NCBI GenBank assembly: GCA_030248215.1
Contig: JASANG010003728.1
Location: 30,125-94,124 of the forward strand
Direction: 5' to 3'
Length of the DNA stretch: 64,000 nucleotides
From: Enoplolaimus lenunculus
Taxonomy: Eukaryota > Nematoda > Enoplea > Enoplida > Thoracostomopsidae
Shown here in pieces: positions 22,928 through 33,329 of the stretch. A model generated the notes under the pieces. It made no database searches. It worked only from the letters and a program-made list of their open reading frames with translations, and was not told the origin of the DNA. The position numbers and the translations under genes are program-made. Each line of letters starts with the position of its first letter. Position 1 is the stretch's first letter.

Positions 22928-23091
22928 CGGGCCCGTAGCCAGAGGGGCACAAGGAGGTCAGTCCCCACAGAAGAATTCCGCCCATCTCTTGAATATTTTC
23001 AGCTTTGCTTGTAAGTAATCGCGAACCTTTGTATGCCCCTCCTGAAATTTTTTAGCACCGCTCCTAGCAAGATGACCTGGCTACGGGCCTG
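22928..23091. mobile_element. Short hAT-type MITE with perfect 8-bp duplication
   Basis: The element runs from CGGGCCCGTAGCC to GGCTACGGGCCTG (164 bp). Both sides carry GTTAGAAG (22920-22927 and 23092-23099), an exact 8-bp target duplication, which is diagnostic of hAT-type transposition. Other copies are at 19501, 30702, 42283, 53204 and 62937. Confidence 0.92.
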
Positions 23092-23170
23092 GTTAGAAGT
23101 CCTGTTCAAAATGAAATCTCAAAAGAAATATTAAAATATTTGTGTGTGAAATGTTGGGCCATGTAAAGAT

Positions 23171-23342
23171 CAGGGGCGTAACGTTTTTCTGTGCGAATGC
23201 AATAGAGTAAGCGTGAGCTTTAGACTAATTTTTTTGCTTGGCTTAGGCTTAGGCTTACGCTTAGGAATATGGTCATTCTTACGCTTAGGCTTAGGCATAG
23301 GCTTAGGCTTAAGAATATGCTTATAATAATGTTCTGCCCCTG
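23171..23342 (+). mobile_element. TTAGGC-bearing MITE, well-preserved copy
   Basis: The ends are CAGGGGCGTAACG and GTTCTGCCCCTG. The interior holds two runs of GCTTAGGCTTAGGCTTA-type sequence, the telomere hexamer, broken by GAATATG. The similarity between the ends extends outward as GGGCCATGTAAAGAT. Confidence 0.8.
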
Positions 23343-23991
23343 GCCGAAATGGTTAACGTAAAAATTTCACATTACCATCTTCTAGTGTCTCAAAAAAATG
23401 TGTATTTCAGAAATACTGTGCGGCTTTCACTACAAATCTTGCCACCATTCGCAATATTTAAGGTATGCCGGTTACACAGTCAGCCCATGATTATGTAAAC
23501 CTCAAATATTCACGGAATTGCAATGCAGATTTACCTACAAACAATTAATTTCCAATTTCCCTCAGCAAAATTTCATTTGAAACAACACAGTAAGTCATGC
23601 GATTTTCGTTTAAGATATCGACAAAAAACAAAATGCAAACTAAAACAATGATCACAAACAAAAAACAATGTTGTGCAAGTTAAAATTCACACGACATATG
23701 CAATCCGTTGATTTTTTTATTGTTTACATTTATTGAAGAAAAGAAACAAACAAATCACGGATACTCCGTCAAGAAAGACAACGTTTTAAAATTATCTGTC
23801 TTCGGAAATCGTTTTTAGGTTATATTTCAATTTTGAAACCAATATCGAGTCATAACCAGGATTCATTTCAGACTGGTATATGTTGATATAAAAGGTTCTT
23901 GCATTGAGTCAAGCGAACCAGGAAAATTGCAAGCTTGTAAAAATCGATTTTGTCTCGTTTTTCCATAAATCTTAGGACACTATCCCCTGTA

Positions 23992-24431
23992 CTGTACTGA
24001 CCCGAAAAAGAGGGGGACTGTTATTTATTTGGCCTCTCCAGAGGGTATCCACCTTGTTATTCGGTTACTGACTGTTATTTATTTTTAACCCACGCTATGC
24101 CGCCCTTTATTACTGATAGATATCCGGTACTGCAATTATCCGTTGAATCAAACGCTTATTTGTCTTGTGTCAATAGCTTGAGCGATAATACAAGGTTATA
24201 CTTAGGTGCACTTTCAAAATTTACCTTTAAAGTTTCGAACTAAAATTATTTGGTCCTGGAGTCATTTATGCGCTACAATTAGGGTTAATTGACATTTATG
24301 GACTCTAATTAGGGCTTAGGGACTCTATCCGCTTACGGACTGTTATTAGGGATACGGACTCCTATTGATTCGGACTCAACATGGGGACCCCCTCTTATTA
24401 CCCCTCCCCCCTCTTATTCGGGTCAATACAG
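23992..24431. mobile_element. CTGTAGTGACCCG-family MITE, complete copy
   Basis: CTGTACTGACCCG at the left and CGGGTCAATACAG at the right, TA on each side, 440 bp. It is inverted relative to the copy at 5643-6086. Confidence 0.9.
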
Positions 24432-24682
24432 TACACTGTATATGCATTAAGCTTGAATTATCACTGGGTCATATATTTGCTGCTCAAAGACTGGTGATTG
24501 TGTGTAGCTACTAACTGACTGAGTTAAACCTCATGTTCATGCTTAAGTTTTAGATTCTGGGAAAACTGTTGGCGTACTTTACACAACTGCATATTCCCTT
24601 GTTTAGTCCATGCGTTTTGTTCAAAGGATAGTTTTTTCAAAATGAAGCGTAAGAAAAGTTTAGTACGTGATTTTAAATACTC

Positions 24683-25059
24683 ATTGGCAGGGTTCCCGGA
24701 ACACTACTTACGTACGACTTAGTACTTAAGTATGCACTAAGCAATTGATTAACTATTTTGCCGTTTTTAAAAGCGTACTTGAGTTGAGTACACATGTACG
24801 TCGATGACCAAATTTGATATACAAAAAAAATAACCGCTCAGGCGTATTAACTTTGGTCTAATTGAAAGTGTAGCCTCATGAAGCCTTCTTAATGTAAAGC
24901 AAAACTATCAGTTCCTTGTCATGAAAATGACAGATATTTGGCATTTCTTTTGTTGTGCACGAAAATATAAGTATTTACATAAGTCGGCGACTTAGGCAAT
25001 TATTTAAGTATAATTAAGTACTTAAATACTTAAGTAAGATTTCAGAAACCCAGCCAATG
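24683..25059. mobile_element. ACTTAAGTA-rich MITE (GGCTGGGTT ends), complete copy
   Basis: ATTGGCAGGGTTCC at the left and GAAACCCAGCCAAT at the right are inverted. Both subterminal zones are rich in ACTTAAGTA. About 377 bp. This copy and the one at 35288-35620 serve as reference for the split copy at 44346-44436 plus 51469-51682. Confidence 0.85.
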
Positions 25060-25440
25060 TCATATAAGCAATAGTTGCACAACGGCTTTGCGTTCTTCTG
25101 AGATATGAACGCACTCTACTGCGATGCGTCGTGTGCCTCACGAGCCCAACGAAGTGGGGCGAGTGTGTGCACGAGAGCATTGGTTTTTTGCTGTGCAAGT
25201 GAATAAATAACGAGTGCACGCAAAAGTGTGGAACGAATGCGATAGCACGAGTTCTGCACGAATGCGTTGCACGAGTTCTTGAGTCACGTGCACAGCATGA
25301 CAGCGATGTTCTAGTGCACCGCACGCTTGAAATAAGCTTAGCAGCGGACAATAAGCCGTGCTACAGCTGACTTGTACCACGGTCCCAGAACGACCAATCT
25401 TTAGTTTCTTGAATAAAGTAACTAACTAGCATGGTTCCAC
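25060..25440. repeat. Short repeats around GCACGAGTTCT, plus a dispersed 65-bp repeat
   Basis: GCACGAGTTCT recurs, along with related GCACGAATGCG and GAACGAATGCG, between about 25220 and 25290. The end (25371-25435) matches 8690-8755. Minus-strand frames of about 100 codons here look like chance. Confidence 0.45.
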
Positions 25441-25750
25441 AGCAGAGGGGACGGGGTGGAAACATGCCCAAACGACGTATGTGGGGGTATTTTAACTTTA
25501 ATTATATATATAGATTTCTTGAATATATCTGTTTAGGCTAATTTAGCTCAATCCATTTATGTACAAAACTTTGTGCCGCTAGTTCAGTGATAGCACACCA
25601 TTACATAAAACAAGCATAGGTATTCAAAATTGAAACAATCACGAGATTAAAGTTAAAATATGCGTTAATAAATGAAATCGAACCCAACTTTGGGATTGGC
25701 CGTTATTGTTTTTGTAATATAGTACAATAGCGATACAGCTTATTCAAAAA

Positions 25751-25756
25751 TTTATT
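25751..25756 (-). terminator. Likely poly(A) signal of the collagen gene
   Basis: AATAAA on the minus strand lies 62 bp past the collagen stop codon. Confidence 0.55.
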
Positions 25757-25817
25757 ATCAAATTCTATATATCCCAGTAGATATTTTGACATGATAAAAC
25801 CCATTTCGGTACACTGA

Positions 25818-28800
25818 TTAATAACCAGGAGCAAGCCGAACTGTTGGACATTGATCGCATGGGCCCTTTTCGCCATATGGACCTGGTATACCCGGGTACC
25901 CTTTCTCGCCTGGAATTCCATCGCGTCCTGCTTTGCCTGGAAAGCCATACAGTCCTTTCATTCCTCGTTTTCCATATTTTCCTTTTTCCCCCTGACGGCC
26001 TTCAGAACCATCTGAACCTGTTCGTCCAGGATTACCCGGCAATCCCTGAGGGCCAGGAGTTCCAGGCACCAGTTTTCCAGGAACACCTTCCTCTCCGGGA
26101 GGGCCAGTTCTACCCGGCTGACCTCGTAAACCTTTTGGACCATGATGGCCTGGGCGTCCTGCATCTCCGTCTAAACCGTTGATGCCAGATTGCCCTGAAG
26201 GCCCAGTGTCTCCAAGCGACCCAGGAGGTCCTTGAGAACCTTGCGGTGAAGCGCATGGGCATGGCGGAGGACTTGTTTCTGCGACATCACCGGCAACAGC
26301 ATCTCGTCCTGGTGGACCGCGATCCCCAAATTCGCCTGGATAACCATCTTTTCCAGGGTTCCCTGGCTCACCAGGGTGACCTGGAGGTCCTTGTTGACAG
26401 CAACCTGCAAACAATTATATATTAACAGCGAAAAACTACTTTACATCTTGTAAACCAACTTTACAGCAAAATAACTTAAGGTTACGATTGCGGTATACTC
26501 GCGACACATCGCTGCATCTCAGTTCAAAAAATACTTTTTAAGAAACGTATTTCTGATGCGCGGCTCTGTGCTGTAGCGAACGTCGGCGTCCGCTAATACC
26601 GATAGTGGATGATGCACCGTACGGCGTCGTACGACACCATACGACATTAAAATAGTCAAAGTATAGCGCCTGTCTGACATGTAAATGGGGCCCTATGAAT
26701 ATGAAAACAACATATTCGAATGTGAAACAATACTTGATGCCGATAAAAAGTCTGGCTTCCATTATAGTCATTTTTGTCTTAATGCTTGAAGGCGTGTGAG
26801 ATTGTCTCATTGATACCCTTCACAACTTATACATTTTTCGCCCGTCTTACGTGGATAAAATACCTACTGCTAAAACGTTTAACCCCTTCTCACATTGAGT
26901 TGCCTGTAGGCAACTCAGCGCAGTGTATATACGTTTAAATAGTATATATCGCACCGTGTTTAACAATTGCAACACGTATACATACTTCTAAATCACCACA
27001 AGACGTGAGAGCCCCCTCTTGCTTGAGCGTCAAGCTCCTATAGCTGAGTGGTGATGGTATACGCCTCCCACTTCAGTCACTGGAGTTCGAATCCTAGCAT
27101 AAAAGTAGGTCTCGGGGAAATAGAAAATATTCATGCGAGAAAGGGATAAAATTTGTTTCAACTTATGTTACATGTATTCTGTGACCGCATTCGGTGTCCC
27201 TGGCGATAGCCCATCTATATTTCACTTATAACCAATTCGTCCAGGTTCAGTTCTGTGTCGCGCCAAGAACAGAAGTGGCTGAGGCGAGTTGTAGAAATAA
27301 TTTCACTCCATTGAGTTATTCCTCTAACTCATCGAGTACACTGTGAGGAACTAAACTCAAGTAATATATAAACAACACAGACACTGTGAGCAGTGTTTCG
27401 TAACTCTACAATATAGTTTAAAATCTCTGCTCGACGTGAGCCCCCTCGGGCTCGGGCTTCAAACTCCTATAGCTGAGCGGTCATCGTAAACGAATCCAAC
27501 CCGAGAGACTGGGGATCTAATCTTACGTTGAAAGTGCATGTCGTATTAAATTGAAATATTCATGTGAGAAAGGGTTATAGCGAAAGTTGAATAAAACTTA
27601 CACGGCACTATAAAACTTTCATATGCGCCGCCATTATCACCATCATCACCGCCCTGTTCGTTTTGACCATAGTAGCTGGGATAGGAATTGTACTCAGGGG
27701 CTGGTGACGGCCGCTCATATTTATTATATTCATATGGGTCGTAAGGCACTTGCGGGTAATGTATCGGAGGTTCCTTGTACGGAGACGGATATACATTGTG
27801 TACTGGGTGTGGTGGAACGACGTGTGGCGGTTTTGGTTTGTAGTATGGATCCAACGGTAAATGCGAGCCGTGGTGTCGTGTGTGATGATGAGGGCTGTGG
27901 TGTCCTGTATGATGCTGATGAGGGCCATGATGAGGATTATTGCTCCCTGCATGATGGTCTTCGTGGTGTTCTTCGTGATATTCAACCCCTGGAATTCCAT
28001 ATTGTTCGTGGATTTTTGTATGATGTTCGCCAAAATAATCAGACTCGCCGTCAGGCGCATGGTGCAAATTGTGATGTGTTGCGTGTGGATTATTTAGGAT
28101 TGGATATTCGTCCGGATAAGGTGGACCATGATGCGAGCTGCCGTGAATGGCCGCAGGATGGTGCAGTTTTGGATCCCCAGCATTGTATTCTTCGTGGTGT
28201 TCTTCGAAACTTTCATGATGCTGATCGGCGTCAACACTTCGGTCGCCAATGTGAGCTGAATGATCCACTTGAATGACACTGTGTTCTTTAGAGTTTGGAG
28301 AAGCTTCTTCGTTGATATATTCTCCATAGTATTCTTCGTACTGATCATAAATTTCTGATGATGGTTGCAAATAGTAGTCGGCGTAGTCTTTTTGAACTTT
28401 TTGTCGATAATTGCCTTTTGCTGGTTTTACTGGGACACCATCGCGTTTGTTCGTCCGTCTCGCGCCGCCGCCGCTATTTTTTGTAGCAGCTCTTGTTGTG
28501 TGATTTGGCGATCGTATTCGTTGGTTGCCCCTGGATAGTTTTCTGCCTGACGTTCCACGCTGTTTGTTTAATTTTTTGTGAGATATCTGAAGTTTGTTAT
28601 CGTCAGAAGTTTTCAATTTTTTTGATTTAACCATTTTTTGTTTACTTGCCGTTGTTTTAAGTGTTGAAGTCGTTGTTTCAAGTGTTTCTGTTTGCAGCGT
28701 GGGACGCTTTGTAGATACCGCCTCGGCGGAACCAGAGTAAACCTTGTTTACTAAATCGTTCAAATTATAGCCTGCAAATGTTTTACTAATCTCGAAAATA

Positions 28801-31161
28801 GCCGTCGTTTCAGTAGTTGGTTTAGCTGTTGTGGTTGATGTTGAAAGTCCATCGGGAAATGCAGTTTCGTCAATATATCGAAACACAGTTCCCACATCTT
28901 TTTGAGCCGCTGCTCGTTTGTGATCAGAAGTACTGAGAATGGTGAATACATTTTTGTTTTGATCTCTATCACTTGACCTGGAGCTTCGTTTTGTATGCTC
29001 GCTAACAATGGCAAAATCATAAAGTCGAATTGCCTGATATGATAGAATGCCTGAAATCCTCTGAAAATAATAAATCATTTTGGCTGCATTTCTTTAAGTG
29101 TAAAAATGAATAGAAAGCAATACTTCTGAGCAAATACAATGCAAGCTGCAGTGTTTAATAAAACAGTTTCGAAAGTCACAATTCGCATGCCTGTGGTTGT
29201 TTAACAAATATACATTTGACCGCTCCTCCCAAACGCTTAGGCTTACGAATATGCTTATAGGAGGAGGCTGGAGAAGGCTTAGGCGATTCTTGTACACGTT
29301 CGTCACACAGGGTCTGGTTAGGCTTTACCGCACGCTGACCTAAGCTCTATGTCAAGTTTCAGCCTAAACCTAACCTGCAGATGTGGCGGAATGTGTAAAA
29401 GAACCAACAATAAATACTTCGATCCAATGTTTATGTACTAAAACAGGTTTCCGTTGTTTGTTTTGACGGCTTAGAGGTCACCTGTTTTAAAATGAGCCAA
29501 AGTTCTGGTCTATAAATTTTACAATGCGAAATTAGCGGATCTTGCACCTCTTTGGTTCATTTTTGGCTACGCAATCTTAAACGGAAGTTTGCTGCTGAAT
29601 TTACATATTAAAAACTGAGGCTTCAATTTTAGGTTCAAACGAAAAACCGCCTCACTTTTTAAGCGTGGTCCCTCTGGAAAACGGTGTATATATTTTTGAC
29701 CTCCATGTGTTAAAGAAGTAGCTTCATGGTGAAGGTGCGGTAGACGAGTTATGCATATAAACGTGTAATGTAAGTAAACTGTGTATTGTTGGGATAGGCG
29801 TAATGCATGTATTGTGCATCATATAACCGCGCTGTGCACTATATATGACATTAGAATTAAGGTATTCATAGGTTGTCGTTGTGGTGCAGTTGGTTAGCAA
29901 GTTATTTTACGCGATCTATACATTACGGGTACAAAGCTTGTCGAGCATTTAGAATTTGCAAGAACCTATTTTCATTCATATCAGAGGGTAAGTAATTGGA
30001 GATAATGCTACAAATTTTTATTTTAAATTAATGAGAATAAACGATTTAATCTTATTTTGAGAGTGTATTGAAAAATTAATTAGCGTCCAAAGACGAGAAA
30101 AACAAGAGAATTTTATCGAAATTGCTGGCCATTCACTTCTTTAGCATTCATTAGTCAACAGAATTTGGATAACTTTCTAGTTTTGTGCAATAACGCATTT
30201 GCCGTTAAATAAAATCATCGCCGTTGTTTAGTGCGAGGGGCATTCAGTTTTCCCGCGGGACAGCAATAGGTCCTGAGTGCAACTGTAAACACTCCTGCGC
30301 CAATAAGTTGAACGGAACAGCTTCGAGCCTATGCTTTGCAGGGTCGGGCGGAACAGCTGGGACATCTTTTTCCCTATGTTTTAGCTGTTTCCGCCGGCAC
30401 CTTTGAGCCAATGTGATAGGGACAATAGCTTCGAGCGTATGGTTTTGTTGTGTCGGACGGAACAGCTTCGATCCTATGTTTTCGTCATTCGGTCGGGAGT
30501 CACGGGATAGTTCTGAGCCTAGGCTTAGGAGGTTTTAGGCTTAAGTTTAGGCTTAGGCTTAGTCTAAGGCTAAGGCTGAGTTTTTATATTTAGGTTTTAG
30601 GCCTAGGCTTTACTCAGAATGAGTTAAACCAACTGACAATTCTGAGTTCTGATAGTCCTCACTAGGCTTAGGGATTCAAATCATACTAAGTTACAATCAA
30701 CCGGGCCCGTAGCCAAAGGGGGGCCAGGGGGATCAGCCCCTCTGGAAAAAATTTGCTTCCATCTAGAAAATTTTCAATTTTGCTTATAGTTTTTTGAAAA
30801 TCCTTGAATTCCCCTCCTAAAATATTTTAGTCCCCCTAGAAAGGTGAGCTGGCTACGGGTTTGTCATCAACTCATTGAAATTTACAAGGTACTTGGTTTC
30901 ATGCTTAACACGTTGGAAACCTTAATGAAAACTATAGAAATATAACATTATTGAAATGAAAATAAAAAAGCATAGCTTAATCAATATTTGCTTTACTTGA
31001 CAGTTTTGAACTTCACCGTTAAACGAAGACCGCAACATAACAGACTTTTGGAGAATCAACGGGATTGTAATCAAACACGCCAGCACAGCGGAACTTGCCA
31101 AAGACACTGATATAAACGCTGTTTTGCGCAACGATTTTTTAATTTCATTTGGTTTCGTCAT
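25818..31161 (-). CDS. Cuticle collagen with a giant His/Tyr-rich non-collagen region (736 aa, three exons)
   Basis: The exons are 31161-30997, 29060-27602 and 26404-25818. Donors are GTAAAG and GTAAGT, acceptors TATTTTCAG and GTTTGCAG, and phases 0 and 1 join in frame. Exon 1 gives the nematode cuticle collagen N-terminal domain: a cytosolic basic start, a membrane anchor around residues 15-38, and the conserved EVxxC (EVQNCQ). Exon 2 carries a dibasic HTKR site near residue 79, a probable subtilisin-type cleavage site. Then come Thr/Lys-rich sequence and a long His-, Tyr- and Pro-rich stretch (about 320-530). Exon 3 has CCC at the join, about 45 Gly-X-Y triplets in three blocks with a CPC-containing break, and ends CDQC...RLAPGY. 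The protein should be secreted into the cuticle and cross-linked through Cys, and perhaps through Tyr. Usual cuticle collagens are about 300 residues. The extra length is almost all in exon 2. Intron 2 holds two copies of the tRNA-like MITE. Confidence 0.9.
26883..27145 (+). mobile_element. TTAA-flanked tRNA-like MITE in collagen intron 2
   Basis: TTAA at 26879-26882 precedes CCCCTTCTCACATTGAG. The right end reads GCGAGAAAGGG with a worn TTAA. The plus strand has TAGCTGAGTGG (A box) and AGTTCGAATCC (B box). It is antisense to the collagen gene. Confidence 0.85.
27300..27575 (+). mobile_element. Degenerate second tRNA-like MITE in collagen intron 2
   Basis: TAGCTGAGCGG, GAGCCCCCTCGGGCTCG and the end CATGTGAGAAAGGGTTA match the family, but the left half is badly worn. 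It ends about 27 bp before the splice donor of collagen exon 2. Confidence 0.7.
29876..29955 (+). other. tRNA-like relic (A box clear, B box decayed)
   Basis: GTGGTGCAGTTGGTTAGCA is an excellent tRNA D-arm/A box. About 40 bp on, GGGTACAAAGC is only a poor B box and the arms do not close, so this is a pseudo-tRNA or the head of an old SINE. It lies in intron 1 of the collagen gene. Confidence 0.4.
30230..30600. repeat. Repeated GGAACAGCTTCGAGCCTATG motif and TTAGGC tract
   Basis: GGAACAGCTTCGAGCCTATG and close variants recur three or four times between 30310 and 30480, followed by GCTTAGGCTTAGTC-type telomere-like sequence (30520-30600). No clear ends. Confidence 0.55.
30610..30885. mobile_element. 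GAGTTGA-family MITE fragment split by a hAT-type MITE
   Basis: ACTCAGAATGAGTTAAACC to 30701 and TCATCAACTCATTGAAATTT from 30864 are two parts of one GAGTTGA element. The 162 bp between them are the element below. Confidence 0.75.
30702..30863. mobile_element. Short hAT-type MITE nested in a GAGTTGA MITE
   Basis: CGGGCCCGTAGCC to GGCTACGGGTTTG. Flanks CAATCAAC and TCATCAAC agree at six of eight bases, an aged 8-bp duplication. Confidence 0.85.
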
Positions 31162-31229
31162 CTTTTTTTGCTTGACAATTATGTTCCAAGTAGCAAGACA
31201 CGGTCCAGTTAAGATATAATTGTATATGG

Positions 31230-31243
31230 GCTGAAATAAAAAA
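31230..31243 (-). promoter_or_regulatory. Candidate spliced-leader acceptor for the collagen gene
   Basis: TTTTTTATTTCAG ends at 31231 on the minus strand, 69 nt before the collagen ATG, with no ATG between. Confidence 0.5.
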
Positions 31244-31992
31244 TTAATTTAAGTAAAATGAACAATCGAGGCATATCTAAAAATTCGCAAAGGATATTTC
31301 AACATACAACAAGCGTTAGAATTTCACAGTTATTAAAACTCGCACGACAAGAATAATTAATTTTGAATGTTATACCACAGCTGATCTACAACTATTTTAG
31401 AGTGAAATATGTACGGTTACCGAATCGCATCATCCGATCTGAAAAGTTGCAGAGTTGGAACTGTCGGTCAACAAATTCTGCAGCAGCTGTAGTTGAACAA
31501 GAATCAAACAATGTAGATATATTGAATTTGTTCATTTCAACTATAATCTCTAAATTTACTAAAACATTTTAGTTTCGTTTTAAAATATCTGCATTTCAAA
31601 CTTTTAAATTAACCAGCAACGTGATCAAAACGTGCAATAAATTTCATTGCAAAGTTTACTGAGACCTCCGATCAAGATTCTATCGTTGCCGGAGACGCAG
31701 GCAGGTTTTTCGCAGCTATTTTTTCCGTAAAGTGGCAACATCTTACCGCTAGATTTGCAAACAAATGTTGTCCCTCGGTCGTTTTAATTTTTGTGATTGG
31801 ATACAGTAATTTCAACTTCAAACCTTCAACGTGAAATATATCAGAAGCAGTGTTTAACCATCAGATTCGCAAAATCTGACAATCCGTTGCGCTTGTTTAA
31901 ACAGAAGCATAAACAAATAAGCATAACGAGATTAACTTATTTTCAAATATTAATTATTTTACTGTAATACACTTTTCACACACACATATGTA

Positions 31993-32259
31993 TTCACTAA
32001 AAATATACTTAAAATTAAGTAAAACTGTTGTCGAATTGTCGGTTTTACTTACTATGGTGCTTGGCAAAGTTTTACTTAATTTTAAGCAAACACAAAAATC
32101 TTAGCTTTACATTTACTTTATTAATCAGGAAATGCAGTAGTATTTTTACTTATTTACATTATTTAAGCAAAGCTTTACTCAATATTTAGTACACTTATAC
32201 TTAAAAAAGTGAGTAAAAATATAACTAAAGCACCTTAAGTAGAGTGTTTTCACAGAGTG
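31993..32259. mobile_element. TACTTAATTTTAAG-rich MITE
   Basis: TA-flanked. One end reads TTCACTAAAAATATACTTAA and the other AGAGTGTTTTCACAGAGTG. It is rich in TTACTTA/TAAGTAA. The same sequence is found inverted at 53966-54237, whose ends CTCTGTAAAAA and TTTTTAGAGAG are better preserved. Confidence 0.75.
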
Positions 32260-32883
32260 TATATTACGTTAATATGGAGGGTTTTGTCAATGACCAATAA
32301 TAAAATAGATCCTTGTGGTATCCAGAGTATTCTTCTAACCTTTAACATATTTCCTAAAAATTTCAGGAAAACATAGATAAATATTTATACGCCTTTTTAG
32401 AAAAACCTTCAGGCCTAGCATATATTTCAAGATAATCTTTTCACTCGCCATGCTCGGTCGTACCACCACCTAAACACAGAGTTATACTACACCACCCCGG
32501 GCTGACATCTCGGCCCAACTGCTGTTTTCGGCATTTGCTTACGGCTGGGCTTTCAAGAATTAAGTTTCAAGGATTTTAATGTTTCATTCGGAACATTAAT
32601 GAATTTATCGATAATGAAAAAATTTCAAGCTATAACCATAATAAAGATTTTAATAGTATCAACCGTTCAGTTTCGGTATGTCGATTTTGTTGTCAAAAAT
32701 TACTGCGTTTAATATAGAAAATACGCCAAACCGCCCTGGTATTGGAGAATTTTTGTCAAATACATAAATCAACTTTGTGAAATATAATTTGCATTTTGTG
32801 TTATGGTAAAATTCAAGAAAACGATATTTTCGTTTCAATTCTGAGGTCTCTGCTAAAAAGAATAGTGTTTTTAAATTTGTATA

Positions 32884-33321
32884 CTCTAGTGACCCGAATA
32901 ACAGGGGTAATAAGAGGGGATCCCCATATTGTGTCGCAATCAATAGGAGTCCGTATCCGTAATAAGGGTTCGTAAGCGGATAGAGTCCTTAAACTGTAAT
33001 TAGAGCCCATAAACGTCAACTATTCTTCATTGTAGTGCATAAATGACTCCAGGACCGAATAAAGTTGAGTTCAAAACTTTAAAGCATACTTAAGTTTTGG
33101 AAGTACATTTCTAGGTATAACCTTGCATTATCGCTTTTTTGATGCAAGACAAAGTGACATTAATTCAACGGATAGTTGCAATATCGGATAGATATATCAA
33201 TAATGAAAGGTGACGTAGAGAGGATTAAAAATCAATAACAGTCCGTAACTGAATAACAGGGGCGTAACCTCTGGAGAAGCCAAATAAATATCAGTCCCCC
33301 CTCTTATTCGGGTCACTACAG
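32884..33321. mobile_element. CTGTAGTGACCCG-family MITE, complete copy
   Basis: CTCTAGTGACCCGAATAACA and TCTTATTCGGGTCACTACAG, TA flanks, 438 bp. Confidence 0.9.
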
Positions 33322-33329
33322 TATCTGTG

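Noticed and set aside
25022-25380. Cys/His-rich minus-strand protein
   Set aside because: It spans the border of a MITE and a local repeat. There is no splice or start context.
26538-26810. Collagen N-terminal exon immediately upstream of the Gly-X-Y exon
   Set aside because: It covers a transposon fragment (CGTACGGCGTCGTACGAC) and lacks the anchor. The real N-terminal exon is at 30997-31161.
27623-28276. Plus-strand 217-codon frame
   Set aside because: It mirrors the His-rich collagen exon. It has no splice context and no recognisable motif.
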